From NCBI GenBank assembly GCA_027943335.1, contig BSBK01005141.1, positions 410,001 through 474,000 on the forward strand: DNA of 64,000 nucleotides. The letters are read 5' to 3'. The notes beneath the pieces are model-generated. The model saw nothing but the letters and a program-made list of their open reading frames with translations, ran no database searches and was not told where the DNA came from. Position numbers and translations under genes: made by a program. This document shows, in pieces, positions 45,310 through 57,492 of the stretch. Position 1 is the stretch's first letter. Every line of letters starts with the position of its first letter. This DNA is from Chamaecyparis obtusa (taxonomy: Eukaryota; Streptophyta; Pinopsida; Cupressales; Cupressaceae).

Positions 45310-45531
45310 AGGATCTTCAGGATCTATTTGTTCCTCTTCTTCCTCTCTTTCCCCTTCCTTATGGGTTCCTTCATCTTCTTCACTATCAACACCTTCATCT
45401 GTTACTCTTCTTTGATTGGATTTTGGTGCTTCAAGCCTGGCCAAAAGTGCATCGTAAGATTCCTGCAACCTTGTGTTCTTCTCCTTCAACTCCTGGATCT
45501 CCCTAGCAGTACCTACATTCCTTGGAGGCAT
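45310..45531 (-). pseudogene. gag N-terminal fragment of a chromovirus-like element
   Basis: From an ATG at 45529-45531 the minus strand reads MPPRNVGTAREIQELKEKN, then a coiled coil and acidic stretch (DEGVDSEEDEGTHKEGERE). This layout resembles the start of gag at 25221 (MPPRRERGG…VRELQKQV…, then an acidic stretch). Similarity ends at about 45310, and no gag core or zinc knuckle follows, so the rest was deleted. Confidence 0.55.
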
Positions 45532-45665
45532 TTTCACAAACAATAGGAAAACTTCTTTAGCAAAGTGTTCCTCTATCCCTCTAAGGCACCATTTTTTTTA
45601 GATAATTTAATTTTAACTTTGGCTATGTTAACAGAACTATGTTGACTTTATTTTGTAGTTGTTTA

Positions 45666-46054
45666 ACATGAGAGTTTGTAGATTAATAGGAGTTCACAGA
45701 TACTAGTGTGCCATAGTTTCCCATCTATAACTAGTGAGATGCACATAACTCATGTACCTCATGCTAGTGTGCTTGGATACCTTGTATACACTATTTTGCA
45801 TTAGACTAGACATTATCCAAATAGTGAGTATTTATATAAAGTGCTATAACACACAAGCGGTCCTCCTTTTACACCAATTAATAACAGTGACAACCCTCAC
45901 GGGCGGCTGGATAATGTCTAGTCTAATCCAAGAACACTAGCATGAGGTACATGAGTTATGTTCATCTCACTAGATATAGATGGGAATTAATGCTCAATTG
46001 AATGATATGTTCCCATAAAAATGTGAACTCCTATTAATCTACAAACTCTCATGT
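45666..46054. repeat. foldback element, ~150-bp arms
   Basis: Left arm 45666-45820 and right arm 45907-46054 are inverted copies, from ACATGAGAGTTTGTAGATTA at the tips to TAGACTAGACATTATCCA inside, with small indels. The ~86-bp spacer contains a piece of the 40695-40810 tandem repeat. No ORF. It looks like a non-autonomous foldback/MITE-type repeat. Confidence 0.8.
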
Positions 46055-46182
46055 CTAACAATATCAAGTAACAAGTCATTCCATTCAAGAAAGACCATGT
46101 CTGACAATATCAACCCAGAACAAAATAAGGAGTATGTAGAATTTAGTGATTGTATCTTCCATTAGAGCCAATTCATATGAAT

Positions 46183-46325
46183 AGGTGATGAACATGCATA
46201 TTTGCCTGGGCGCTATTGGGAGCTTACCCAGCAACATGTGTACTATTGTGAAAATCACCACAAATCTATTTGTTGTTGGGTCTAGCTCCCAGTATTGCTT
46301 GGTCAAATATGCATGTTTTTCACAT
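46183..46325. repeat. 42-bp inverted repeat with 59-bp spacer, plus adjacent direct copy
   Basis: 46183-46224 and 46284-46325 are imperfect inverted copies (core ACATGCATATTTG and GGGAGCT). A direct copy of the left arm starts near 46361 and continues to about 46455. The same family occurs at 2540-3180. Confidence 0.65.
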
Positions 46326-46688
46326 GTGCATATACCTTCTATGATCAACTCTTATATGCATAGGTGATGAACATTCAGATTTGCCTAAGCAGTACTTTGA
46401 GTAGTCCTCCAACACCTGTACTATTGTGAAAATCATCACAAGTCCATTTGTTGGAGAAAATCTCATAGTACACATGTTTGGAGGTTTGAAGGAAACAAGA
46501 GAATTTGAAGAGTCACGAATCTTAAGATTGTACTTAATATAGCCAAGCTTCATTCAATGGTACATTCAAACATGAAGCAAACCATTAAATGCATTTAAAA
46601 TAAAGGTCTAATTCTGTAGACTGCTGATGCAGAGCCCTTTACTATCACCTTAAATAGGCCAACTCAACTTGAGGATTCAACAAGAAAC

Positions 46689-47301
46689 TTAAATGGAATA
46701 CACCAAGAAGTACCAAATTATGAATGCTCAATTTTTGTAATGGCAAAGCAATATCAGAACCGTCCATTTCTAGAACTTGATTTTTCTATAGTCCTAATGA
46801 TTTTTCTTATTTCTTGAACATTGTTGACATACTTAAATGGAATACACTACCAAATGATGAATGCTCAATTGTTGTAATGGAAAAGCATTAGAACCATCCA
46901 TTTCTAAAATTTGATTTTGTATAGTCTTAATTATTTTTATATAGTCCTAATGATTTTGAAAATTGTTGACAAAGAGTGTTTCTTTTTTTTATTATAGTAT
47001 AAATGATTTTTCTATAGTCGTAATGATTTTTCTTATTTCTTGTCTTTCATCCCTTTTTTATTTCCTATGTCTGTGCTTCGTGAAAGTATTTTTTCACCTT
47101 CTTTTGATGGTATATTTCATTCACTCTATGTGGAATACTATTTTGTTCACTCTTTTATTTCAGCTTGATATTTCTTTCATTTTTCATATACACGGAGACT
47201 ACACATGTTGATAAAAAAATGAGCTATTTGATTTAGGTTTACTTTTCATTATTGTAAATGGTTAATATTTCTGATGGTACTCCTTGGTGTATTCCATATA
47301 T
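46689..47301. mobile_element. second copy of the TIR element (opposite orientation), with internal tandem duplication
   Basis: Left terminus TTAAATGGAATACACCAAG at 46689; right terminus 47276-47301 is its inverted copy with a few changes. Compared with 2244-2860 it is inverted. An internal ~140-bp segment near the left end is repeated at 46830-46960, beginning with a shortened TTAAATGGAATACAC. Noncoding. Confidence 0.6.
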
Positions 47302-47354
47302 AAATAATCATATAAGAATAATAAATGTAGTAACGATGGTGCGATGCATTATTG

Positions 47355-47674
47355 ATATAGGCTCGATGGCTCTTGTCAATGTGCCAAACTATCAATGTGG
47401 TGGTGGGCAGTGTGTGTTGAAGACTTCACGGACACAGAGCAACCCTGGATGACAATTTTGGTGCTGCCCAAATAGAAAAAAGGTTGCTAATGTGTATATA
47501 TTTAATGTTTCTAATGTAAATACTATTCATTATATTATAAGAACTAATGTAGATTGGGCATCACAGGGAAATAATGGGTGTGGATACTTTAGTTGGGTCG
47601 ATGACAACTCATCTGCATCTATCCACCCATCTCCACTTATCCGCGATGAAGGATTTGAGTGCAAAACATGTTAG
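47355..47674 (+). pseudogene. GRF-type zinc-finger gene fragment, two exons
   Basis: Exon 1 (about 47362-47482) reads PNYQCGGGQCVLKTSRTQSNPG, a TGA stop, then QFWCCPNRKK. Exon 2 (about 47567-47674) reads GNNGCGYFSWVDDNSSAS and ends at a stop. Together they match the GRF zinc-finger pattern: C-x-C-G-like start, TS-x-T-x-x-NPG, F-x-x-C-P, then C-G-x-F-x-W-x-D. The gap has a GTTGCT donor and a CACAG acceptor, and phases agree. The internal TGA sits where an Arg is usual after NPG, again a CGA-to-TGA type change. GRF fingers bind nucleic acid. It begins beside the TIR element and is probably a captured or relic fragment. Confidence 0.65.
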
Positions 47675-48076
47675 GCTAGGGCAAATTCCAAAATTATATT
47701 TTTACGATGCCTTCTTTGTATTGTAATCGCATATCTTTGTTGCGACCATATGCATAGATGAACTCAGGAATTAGTTAGTTTAGTATTTTCATATTGTAAC
47801 TAATATTTCAATATGGATATGACGTAACTTCTCTTTGCCTCAAGTGTGCATATATATTTTTTACATCTTTTTTAAGAATAATTCTTCATGTTTATGGCTT
47901 AGGTGAGCCCCAATCTGCTATCAATCACATAATTTAATGTATACTATTTTCTTGGTTATTCCATTTGTTCCTTGACCTTTGAAGGCTATTTGGTAATTTC
48001 AACTACACCTAAGGATCCATTAGTAGCTATGGAAAATAGGATTCATGTTGAAATTCCCAACCTGTGAGATGGGAAA
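47675..48076. other. no recognisable gene
   Basis: AT-rich spacer between the GRF fragment and the NOG1 fragment; no coding signal found. Confidence 0.4.
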
Positions 48077-48265
48077 GAGTGGAAAGAAGATGATATTATT
48101 GAGATCATGGATGGACACAATTTTGTAGACTTTATTGATCCATATATCTTACAGAGGCTTGAAGAACTGGAGAGGGAAGAAGGGCTTTGGATGGCAGCTA
48201 AGGGTGATGAGGATGATGAGATGGGGGAAGATGAGATGGGCTTGCCAACATCTATTGAATATAAG
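48077..48265 (+). pseudogene. NOG1: NOG1 (nucleolar GTP-binding protein 1) exon fragment, copy 1
   Basis: The plus strand reads EWKEDDIIEIMDGHNFVDF, IDPYILQRLEELEREEGL and an acidic stretch (GDEDDEMGEDEMG), ending at an AAG|GTATC donor-like site. This is the conserved region downstream of the GTPase domain in plant NOG1, a GTPase needed for 60S ribosome assembly in the nucleolus. Only ~63 codons are present, with no GTPase motifs, so it is a fragment, not a gene. The retained splice-donor context suggests a DNA-level copy. Confidence 0.72.
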
Positions 48266-48975
48266 GTATCAGAATCATAGGCTATAAATATCAAAATATA
48301 AACTGTTGTAAAAGGAAGAAACACATGTGTATCAACATTTAATACAAAATATAAAAGTATCCCACAGACACAGTTGCTATTATAACAACCATCCTCTAAT
48401 CCCATGGTGTACTAGTCTCAAGGTAAGAATAATTTACTTAAGTCATCATATAAGTATCATCCTAAAGTTTAAATAGACATTGACTATCATTTTCAAGCTT
48501 GAGAGAGGCTTCATACCATGCATCGTTCGTAGATTTGTATGCAACATTGATTTAGGCTAGAGGTAAACTACATGTGTCATGTAAACAACATGGTTGAATG
48601 CAATCTCTTTTGTGTGTTTTCAAGAGTTTTCCCACCAATACAAGCGTAAATAACACATTGAACGTAAACTATGAACATTGTGTGGTATGAAGTCTCACTG
48701 AAGTTTGAAGTTTGAAGTACGAGCATCCTCCCTTTATTCCAGTGAGGGATTGGAATGAGTTCATTTTGGATGCAAAGTAGAAAGGGGATACTCAAAGAAG
48801 AATTACACCAGCAAATGAGAGAAGAAGGTATGCAATAGTATTAACTGCTAGTAGAACGTAATAATGCACTAATTAGTGATCTTTATATCTATATCATGTA
48901 ACATATTTCAAACTTTTCATACGTTGTAGGACACATCAAAGGAAACAAAGGCCAGACTGCAAAAGATTTCACAAT

Positions 48976-49526
48976 AGCTGAGAAACATAATTGTAGGTAT
49001 CATGCTCATAATTTTTTGGAGACAACGTAATTGAGTTGTATACCTAGACGATGGAAAGAAACTTCTGCTCCTCTGATTCCAAGTTGACACTGTAGGATCC
49101 AAAGACCATAGATAAGGAATAAATTTAGAGAGCGGAGGAGGGCCATAACAACCAAAATAATACAGGATGAACCTCAAGTTAAATGAGGCAACTGCAAACA
49201 TTTTAATACATTTTTATTATTAAATAATGAAATTTTCATATATTAGTGTTCTAAGCCCCCTCTATGCAAATTTCATTATTTAATAATAAAATTCTATTAA
49301 AATGTTTGTAGTTGCCTCATTTAACTTGAGGTTTGTCCTATATTATTTTTGTTGTTATGGCCCTCCTCCTCTCTCTAAATTTATTCCTTATCTATGGTCT
49401 TGGGATCCCGCAGTGTCAACTTGGAACCGGAGGAGCGAAAGTTGCTTTCCATTGTCTAGGTATACCAATCAATTATGTTGTCTCCAAAAATATGTGACCA
49501 TGATGCCTACAATTATGTTTCTCAGC
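48976..49526. repeat. large foldback, ~265-bp arms with 20-bp spacer
   Basis: 48976-49241 and 49262-49526 are inverted copies at roughly 88-90% identity, from AGCTGAGAAACATAATTGTAG at the tips to TTATTATTAAATAATGAAAT at the centre. A transcript across it would form a very long stem. Peptides from the arms (ORFs 49201-48917 and 49302-49568) are mirror images and not genes. Confidence 0.88.
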
Positions 49527-49733
49527 TTTTGTGTCCCAGGACCCCTTATGACCCTTTACAACCTCTAAGAATACATCTTAGAGGTCTTAAAATGTCGTAA
49601 AGGGTCATAAGAGGCTCCTAGGAGGGGCCAGATGAGCTTCCACCTTCACGTGGTTGACCCTGTTAAGTAGAGAATGTTAATTAAACTATTCTTGAAACAA
49701 AGAGAAACTCAATAATTTAAGGTCTCAGTCCAC
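49527..49733. repeat. ~206-bp block with nested hairpin, direct copy at 50237-50442
   Basis: Shared words include CCCCTTATGACCCTTTAC, AAGAATACATCTTAGAGG and AGATGAGCTTCCACCTTCAC. Inside, 49545-49559 pairs with 49597-49611, and 49562-49569 pairs with 49577-49584, giving a two-part cruciform. A third partial copy lies at 51361-51450. Confidence 0.8.
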
Positions 49734-49844
49734 AGACAAATTAAATTAGACTTACGAAGCCTCTTATTGTAGTTTGTAAGAGATTGATTTGCAAACACCA
49801 GAGACTACTCTACAAGCTTGAAGAAGCGGTATATTTTGGCAAAT

Positions 49845-49962
49845 GAAGAGTGGAAAGAAGATGATATTCCTAAGATCATGGATGGACACAATGTTGTAGA
49901 CTTTATTGATCTAGATATCTTGCAGAGGCTTGAAGAACTAGAGAGGGAAGAAGGGCTTAATT
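49845..49962 (+). pseudogene. NOG1: NOG1 exon fragment, copy 2
   Basis: Reads EEWKEDDIPKIMDGHNVVDF and DLDILQRLEELEREEGL, then a stop. It is closer to the expected NOG1 sequence at some sites (GHNV) than copy 1. About 35 bp later the sequence joins the second foldback, whereas in copy 1 about 700 bp intervene, indicating an internal deletion. Confidence 0.72.
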
Positions 49963-49997
49963 AGGATGGCAGCTAAGCGTGACGAGGATTTCACAAT

Positions 49998-50236
49998 AGC
50001 TGACAAACATAATTGTAGGCATCATGGTCACATTTTTTTTGAAACAACATAATTGATTTGTATACCCAGACAGAGTGCAACTTCTGCACCTCTGATTCCA
50101 AGTTGACACTGCAGGATGGAGAACAACTTGGAACCGGAGGTGCAAAAGTTGCTCTCCATCATCTGGGTATACCACTCAATTACATTGTCTCCAAAAAAAA
50201 ATGTGACCATGACGCCTACAATTATGTTTCTCAGCT
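49998..50236. repeat. second foldback, ~110-bp arms, deletion derivative of 48976-49526
   Basis: 49998-50107 and 50125-50236 are inverted copies carrying the outer parts of the larger foldback (AATTGTAGGCATCATGGTCA at the tip, ATTCCAAGTTG near the centre). The inner ~150 bp of each arm are missing. Confidence 0.85.
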
Positions 50237-50442
50237 GTTGTGTCCCAAGACCCCTTATGACCCTTTACGACTGTTTACGATCCCTAAGAATACATCTTAG
50301 AGGTCTTAAAATGTCGTAAAGGGTCATAAGAGGCTCCTAGGAGGGGCCAGATGAGCTTCCACCTTCACGTGGTTGGCCCTGTTAAGTAGAGAATGTTAAA
50401 CTATTCTCAAAACAAAGAGAAGCTCAATAATTTAAGGTCTCG
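50237..50442. repeat. second copy of the 206-bp hairpin block
   Basis: Direct repeat of 49527-49733 with an extra ACTGTTTACG near 50270 and a deletion near 50398. The ordered trio NOG1 fragment, foldback, hairpin block is thus duplicated. Confidence 0.8.
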
Positions 50443-50590
50443 GTACAAGCACTAGAATTGAGTTTTTTGGCATGGGTTGGGAAATTTTTGTATATCAACA
50501 TGCGATAGAGTTTGGGCAAAAAACTCTATCGCATGTTGATATACAAAAATTTCCTAGTCATGCCGAAAAACTCAATTCTAGTGCTTGTAC
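50443..50590. repeat. long hairpin, ~70-bp arms and 7-base loop
   Basis: 50443-50513 and 50521-50590 are inverted copies. The inner ~29 bp (AATTTTTGTATATCAACATG through GATAGAGTTT) and outer ~25 bp match exactly, with a few mismatches between. The stem is miRNA-precursor-like in size, but it is more likely a small foldback element. Confidence 0.88.
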
Positions 50591-50664
50591 TACATGACTG
50601 GTGCCAAAACAGGGCTCTCCCAATCACTGACTATGACCCGCTAGTAACAAGCAACAGAATGAGT

Positions 50665-51200
50665 TTTGACACCTGAAGATAAATATCAGATAGGGGAAAA
50701 GCACCTGCAACAACAGAGGAAATAGTTGTAGATACAGATGAGGATATCCCAAATCCCTAATATAATAAATACAGTGAAGAAAAAGTGTAATGAAAAAATT
50801 ATTACTATTTTGGAAGATGCAAATCCAACCAAGGAGATGTTGAAGAGGACAGTTGAATTGATGGTGTGAGCACGTCATTTTGAAGTAAGCAGTAATGAAT
50901 CTTGAGTTATAACAAAAGTTCAATAAAGGTTTATATTTTATACTCTTTTATGTTGTGAACTAAAATATGTATGTGTTCTTGTTACAAGATTTTTTTCTTG
51001 CTCAATTACCTGGTCATGGACATTGTGGTGAGGCCAGTAGTAGCATCATGCAAAATAGTAATAATTTTTGCATTGAATCTTTTTAGTTTTTTCTTCACCA
51101 TATTTATTATATTTGGGATTTCAAGGATATCGTCATATGTATCTACAGCTATTGCCTCTGTTGTTACAGGTGTTTTTCCCCTATCCTGAACATCAAATTG
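50665..51200. repeat. inverted pair of a coding-like segment (50670-50840 plus, 51195-51010 minus)
   Basis: The plus-strand part contains IPNIINTVKKK and KIITILEDAN in broken frames. The minus-strand part reads DRGKTPVTTEAIAVDTYDD, IPNIINMVKKKLKRFNAKI and ITILHDATTG in one frame. They are clearly the same sequence in opposite orientation. I do not recognise the protein. It may be another captured gene fragment. Confidence 0.6.
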
Positions 51201-52604
51201 TGACAAAAATATCAGTAAAACTATCATAATAACTCCATGAACGTTGTTTTAAGTAATTATCTATGAATGTTGTGTATTAATATTGAATTATATGTCATGT
51301 TAATGAATATTGTTATGTGTTAATGGGGAATTTAGATTGATGTTAGGGGGAGGGGGGTGAGGCCAGATGAGCTTCCACCTTCACGTGGTTGGCCTTGTTA
51401 AGTAGAGAATATTAAAGTATTCTTGAAACCAAGTGAAGCTCAAACTAACATACCTTCATTATTTAATCAATTTCATTCATTCTAGGTCTTTTCTCACAAG
51501 TGCATTTTGAATGTGTCATTGTCAGGTAACTATCAAATAAAAAACTAGAAGGGCCAATAGTCAACTTCTCATTATCATTGTCTGGCATGATTCAGCTTCA
51601 TTTTGTGTAAGTATTCTCGTATTGAATGTGTCAACCTCTCTTGGACTAATGTGGATTATTTCATTGGTTTTTGTTTTTGAGTAGGTGAAGTGTTAAATCA
51701 GTTCCTATCTTCCATTCTTAATTCATTCAAACTGCAGGAGGGCCTGACAGATATACTCAACATAGAATTGATTGCTAGTCTGGGTAATTGAACACACTGA
51801 GTCATTGGCTTGAGAGAAAGAGTTGGGTAATGTTGTTTCTGGAGACCCATGTAATTTTCCTCAATGGCCTCTTTTTTTTTAACAGGTTATTTTTATATAT
51901 ATGTAGTGTCCATGTTTTTTTTTAATAAAAATTCTTTTTGTGTATATGCTAGTGCTATGGAACCTAAATAAAAAATTATAAATGTAATAGATAATGTCTT
52001 CGATGAAGGAATTGATGTACCACATGTAAACCAAAATCCATGCTTAATGCCATTTTGTGCAAAATGAGTTTGTCTATTAGCATATCAGATTTTGTTACAC
52101 CCTTCATGACTGTAATGTTTAAGTTAAGTATTAATGCAATTTTCTAAACTAGCAAGTTCTATTGTCATTATTTTTTTTCTAGTGGTTTTGAGGAGATCAA
52201 GAATTATCAAGGAAAGATATTGAAGTGGAAATGAAAATTTTCTGAGAGGTTACAAATATTGAGTCATCGATCAGGTATACTTTTTTTTAAGTAATCGCTA
52301 CATAAATGGTTACGTTTTCCTGAATTTTTAAAATAAGTCATAATTATTCAGTATCATATTCTTAGCTGCAAGTTGTAGGTCTTCATACCATAAATTTTAG
52401 AGTTCAACTCTTACATGGACAAAGTTGTAGGTTATATTGAACCATCTATTATCTTTTTTGACTCTTTAGTTGTCAAAAAGATTAAATTCACATCCTAGTT
52501 GTCATTGTGTTTGGGACATAAAGCTTTATTTAACTAAATTAATTCTTTTAATATTGAGATAAAAAATCTACAAATAAATCCTAGACTAGGGACTTGATAC
52601 TTTT
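51201..52604. other. no recognisable gene; partial block copy at 51361-51450
   Basis: Apart from the partial copy of the hairpin block at 51361-51450 I see nothing interpretable. AT-rich. Confidence 0.4.
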
Positions 52605-53510
<906 letters not shown>

Positions 53511-53764
53511 TTAGAATTAGTTGAACTAGACTTTCTTTGTTGTAGAATTGATTTAGTATAGAATATTTTCCAACAGGATTTTTTTTAAAAAGCAAGGTTT
53601 TCGTAGCATTATCTACCACTTGAGCAAAAGTTTCCATAGCTAAATTTCCTTTCCACAGTTAATATTTCTCTAAAGACTTACAAGTTAGTAAGTCCTCGGC
53701 TAGAACAGACACATTTGTCACTTCATTAAGATGACAATTGTGTACTAAGTTTCCTAACTGTATA

Positions 53765-54529
<765 letters not shown>

Positions 54530-54684
54530 TCAGAGCCTATCTCTCAAATAGTTCAAACAAAATGAAAAAACCCATAGTTTCACGCAGAGCAGAGCAAATG
54601 GATTGCTAGAGCCCAAAGTAGTCTGGAAAATAGAACGAGTAGGGACCCACTAGCAACAAGTAGTAGAATGAGTGTGGACACGTA

Positions 54685-54749
54685 AAGATAAATATCTAGA
54701 CTAATCACCGATCAAGATGCCATTGGTGATTAGTCTGGATATTTATCTT
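54685..54749. repeat. 28-bp hairpin with 9-base loop
   Basis: 54685-54712 and 54722-54749 are inverted copies with two mismatches (AAGATAAATATC…ACTAATCACC). The flank (CCACTAGCAACAAGTAG) resembles 50628-50650. Confidence 0.8.
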
Positions 54750-54829
54750 CAATTTTTTTTAAACACTGCACGTTTCGTCAAAATTTTGACCCACCTACGT
54801 CGAAACTCTGGCATAAAATCGACCATTCT

Positions 54830-54960
54830 GTGTCAAAATGTGGTGTCGTAGGTTTGGCATCCTAGTTAGAGCCACTAAATATTTCAACCAACTGTGATCA
54901 AAATATGACCGTCGTGAGTTTGGCATCCTGGTTAGAGCAACCAAAGTTTTTGACCAATAT
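54830..54960. repeat. ~63-bp tandem repeat, two copies
   Basis: Each unit has TGTG(A)TCAAAAT, GTCGT, GTTTGGCATCCT and GTTAGAGC. The first starts near 54832, the second near 54895. Noncoding. Confidence 0.65.
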
Positions 54961-55917
54961 TAATTTATATTGGATGAAAGATCAACCAATACATGAACAC
55001 ATGCCAATGTTATTTTCGGCCTAGATTGCCCTCTTTTTCGACCAATATGTGAGTCGATCATTCGACGGTTTCAGGTATGGGTCGATATTTTGATGCAAAT
55101 AATAGCGACGAACCAGTTGGTCGACTATTCGACCGTGTTGGGTAGAAACTTCGACCAATATTGGATTGAAAAATGGGGCAGAATGTACTAGTGTCAGGTG
55201 CACATTGAGAGATCTTTTCAAAGCGTCACCAAGTATGATGTGGCACATGACGTGGGATGCTTGTCTATTACACGATGGCTTGTTGGGACCTGTCTTTTTT
55301 ACCAACATAGAGCCAAGTTGTGTTGGACATTTTTGGTGTACTTGGAATGGGGTAAGTCACACAGGTGCTTATTGATCCTTTCTTTAGATTCCAACACACC
55401 ATCAAGTTTATAAGAGTTGCAAGCATTGTAATTATATGGTGACACGTGGACCAGTAATCTTCAAGTTGATGAGATGGTCTAGGTCTTGTCAAATCTGAGT
55501 TGGAAATGTATGTATTTGCGGGTGTCATTCTGATTGCAAGAGTTGAACAAGTAGTATGCGAACATTTTTTGACATGTATGCAAGGAATGCCAAGTTGTGC
55601 AAGTAAAGGCTCTTTGACTTCTTTTTGAAAATCATTAATGATGGTAGGTGGTATTTAAAGCCAAAAGTGACATTTGAAGGAATGTTGTAGAATTTTGGCT
55701 TGTAGTGCAAGTAAGAGAATTATTATACCTTGCCACCATTCCTTTTGCATGATGTTATGATGTTGTTATAATTGAGAAAGCTAGCTTGAAAAGATCTCAT
55801 GGTTGTGATTTCAAGTATAGATGTTACTCAAATTGGTAAGTAGTTGTCATCATTCTAAAACTTGAGAAGTATAATTTACATCTCTCAATAGAAAAAGGAT
55901 AAGTGCATTCTCTAGGG
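54961..55917. other. no recognisable gene
   Basis: Several short ORFs overlap on both strands (55021-55710), none with a recognisable domain. TCGACCAATA-type words recur (54963-55165). Confidence 0.35.
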
Positions 55918-57492
55918 TGTCTTCTTGCAATGTGAAGGTCCCTCTATGTTAAGAATTATGATGATCATGAGGATGGTTATGAGTAGTTTTTTATGGTGCT
56001 TAAGAGAGAGGTTTAATTGTGCCCTACTACAAGAAGTCAATAAAGATTTTGACAAAATGCAAGATGATGCTTCATCTTGTAGTTGCATGGATTTTTAAAA
56101 TGTTAAAGGTATCTATAGGAATTTTTAAACAAATGGGCCCATATGTTTGTACTTAATATGAAGTTGTGAGAGCTTGATGTGGCCATCAAGGGTTTCATCC
56201 CTTCAAGATACCACTTTGATTCACCCTAAGGGGAGGGATGCAGATTGGGGCATGAGTATAGGACCTGAATGTGTGGATTCGTATAGACCTACTCCGCCTT
56301 GGAAAGAATTATCAAGGTTCTCCCCTAAGAAGGGAGATAGTAATAATCTTGTATTTTGGTATTCTTTGCATCAATAACCACAACAAAGCAATGGTGGCAT
56401 GGCTCAAAAGCATGGTTGGATCCAAAGGAGACACTCTAACTTCTTTGAAGTACTTTGAGCTTGGGCTATCTCATTCAACAAGAAATCAACTTCACTACAA
56501 GACAAAACCGGAGGTAGTAAATTTTGCCAGGAAGATATTCTATGTGACTGGCTAGTGGTAGTTGGAGTTGAAATTGTACTGGAATGGCCTATAGCTTGTT
56601 GCATTCTTTGTGTCTATAAAAGGAATGTCAAGGCTAATTCCAAGGGGTTCTGAAAATTTCTTGAAATGTTCCAGTCATTTTGTACTGGGTAGGCTTAGGA
56701 TCAATATAACAGTAAAATGGTTTCAATATATCATGTGTAAATGAGCTATAATTTTACATATTGAATGGAATTAATGAAAATATCACCATGTTTTGTCACA
56801 TGCATTATTTTCTTCATTTTGTATGATTTATTCTATCAAGGACATATTTATATTGTCACTATGAGTTTTTCATTGTTGTGTAATACATAGGTTTGGCTCT
56901 TTTCAAGAGAAAGATTAAATTCATGCTTGTATATTGCAATGGTTTGAAGAAATAGTAGTGATTCCATAAGAATAGTGCATGGTTGGATATGGTTTGATTT
57001 TTGTGCAATGCATTAACATTAAGAACATTATGTATAACTAACATTGGGTTCATCTAATATTTGGCTCTATTAGCATGGATATGAGGCACTAGTCCCTACA
57101 GTTCATATTTTCAGTAACAAAATTCATAAAAACCAAGTTGTTTTCCTTTACTTTATGCCTATGAATGTGTATTTGTGGTTAATTTCTAACTCTCAACTGG
57201 ATTTGACAGTGTGTTTAGAATAGAGCCAATTCTGATATAATAGATTTGTAATTATGATTTTCTAGTTTTTTTAGAGTTATATGTTATGTACAATATCCAT
57301 TAGTTAATGTTCTGTACTTTTGGCATATTGCAAAAGATGGTACACCTGCTTGGGTCCTATAGAGCCCAAAATGATGGAGATATTCCTTCCCCTTGAGGAA
57401 TTCTCAAGTTGTTGGTCGACTGTCTTTAAACCCTTGTAGATAGGAGGGGGAAAATCTTTAGGGTTGTCATAGGCAATTAGTTAGAAGAACCA
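55918..57492 (+). repeat. 5' LTR of the old gypsy-like element
   Basis: Shares ordered blocks with 61451-63021: TGTGAAGGTCCCT, AATGGGCCCATATGT, CTTCAAGATACCACT, TCTATAAAAGGAAT, TTGGTCGACTG and TAGGGTTGTC. The repeat breaks down after GAAGAACCA. Confidence 0.75.
56614..56623 (+). promoter_or_regulatory. TATA-like box in the 5' LTR (matching 62147-62156)
   Basis: CTATAAAAGG is identical in the two diverged LTRs and is the best promoter candidate of this element. Confidence 0.5.

Noticed and set aside
48917..49568. Two similar ORFs of 88-94 codons
   Set aside because: They are mirror readings of the two arms of a foldback, not duplicated genes.
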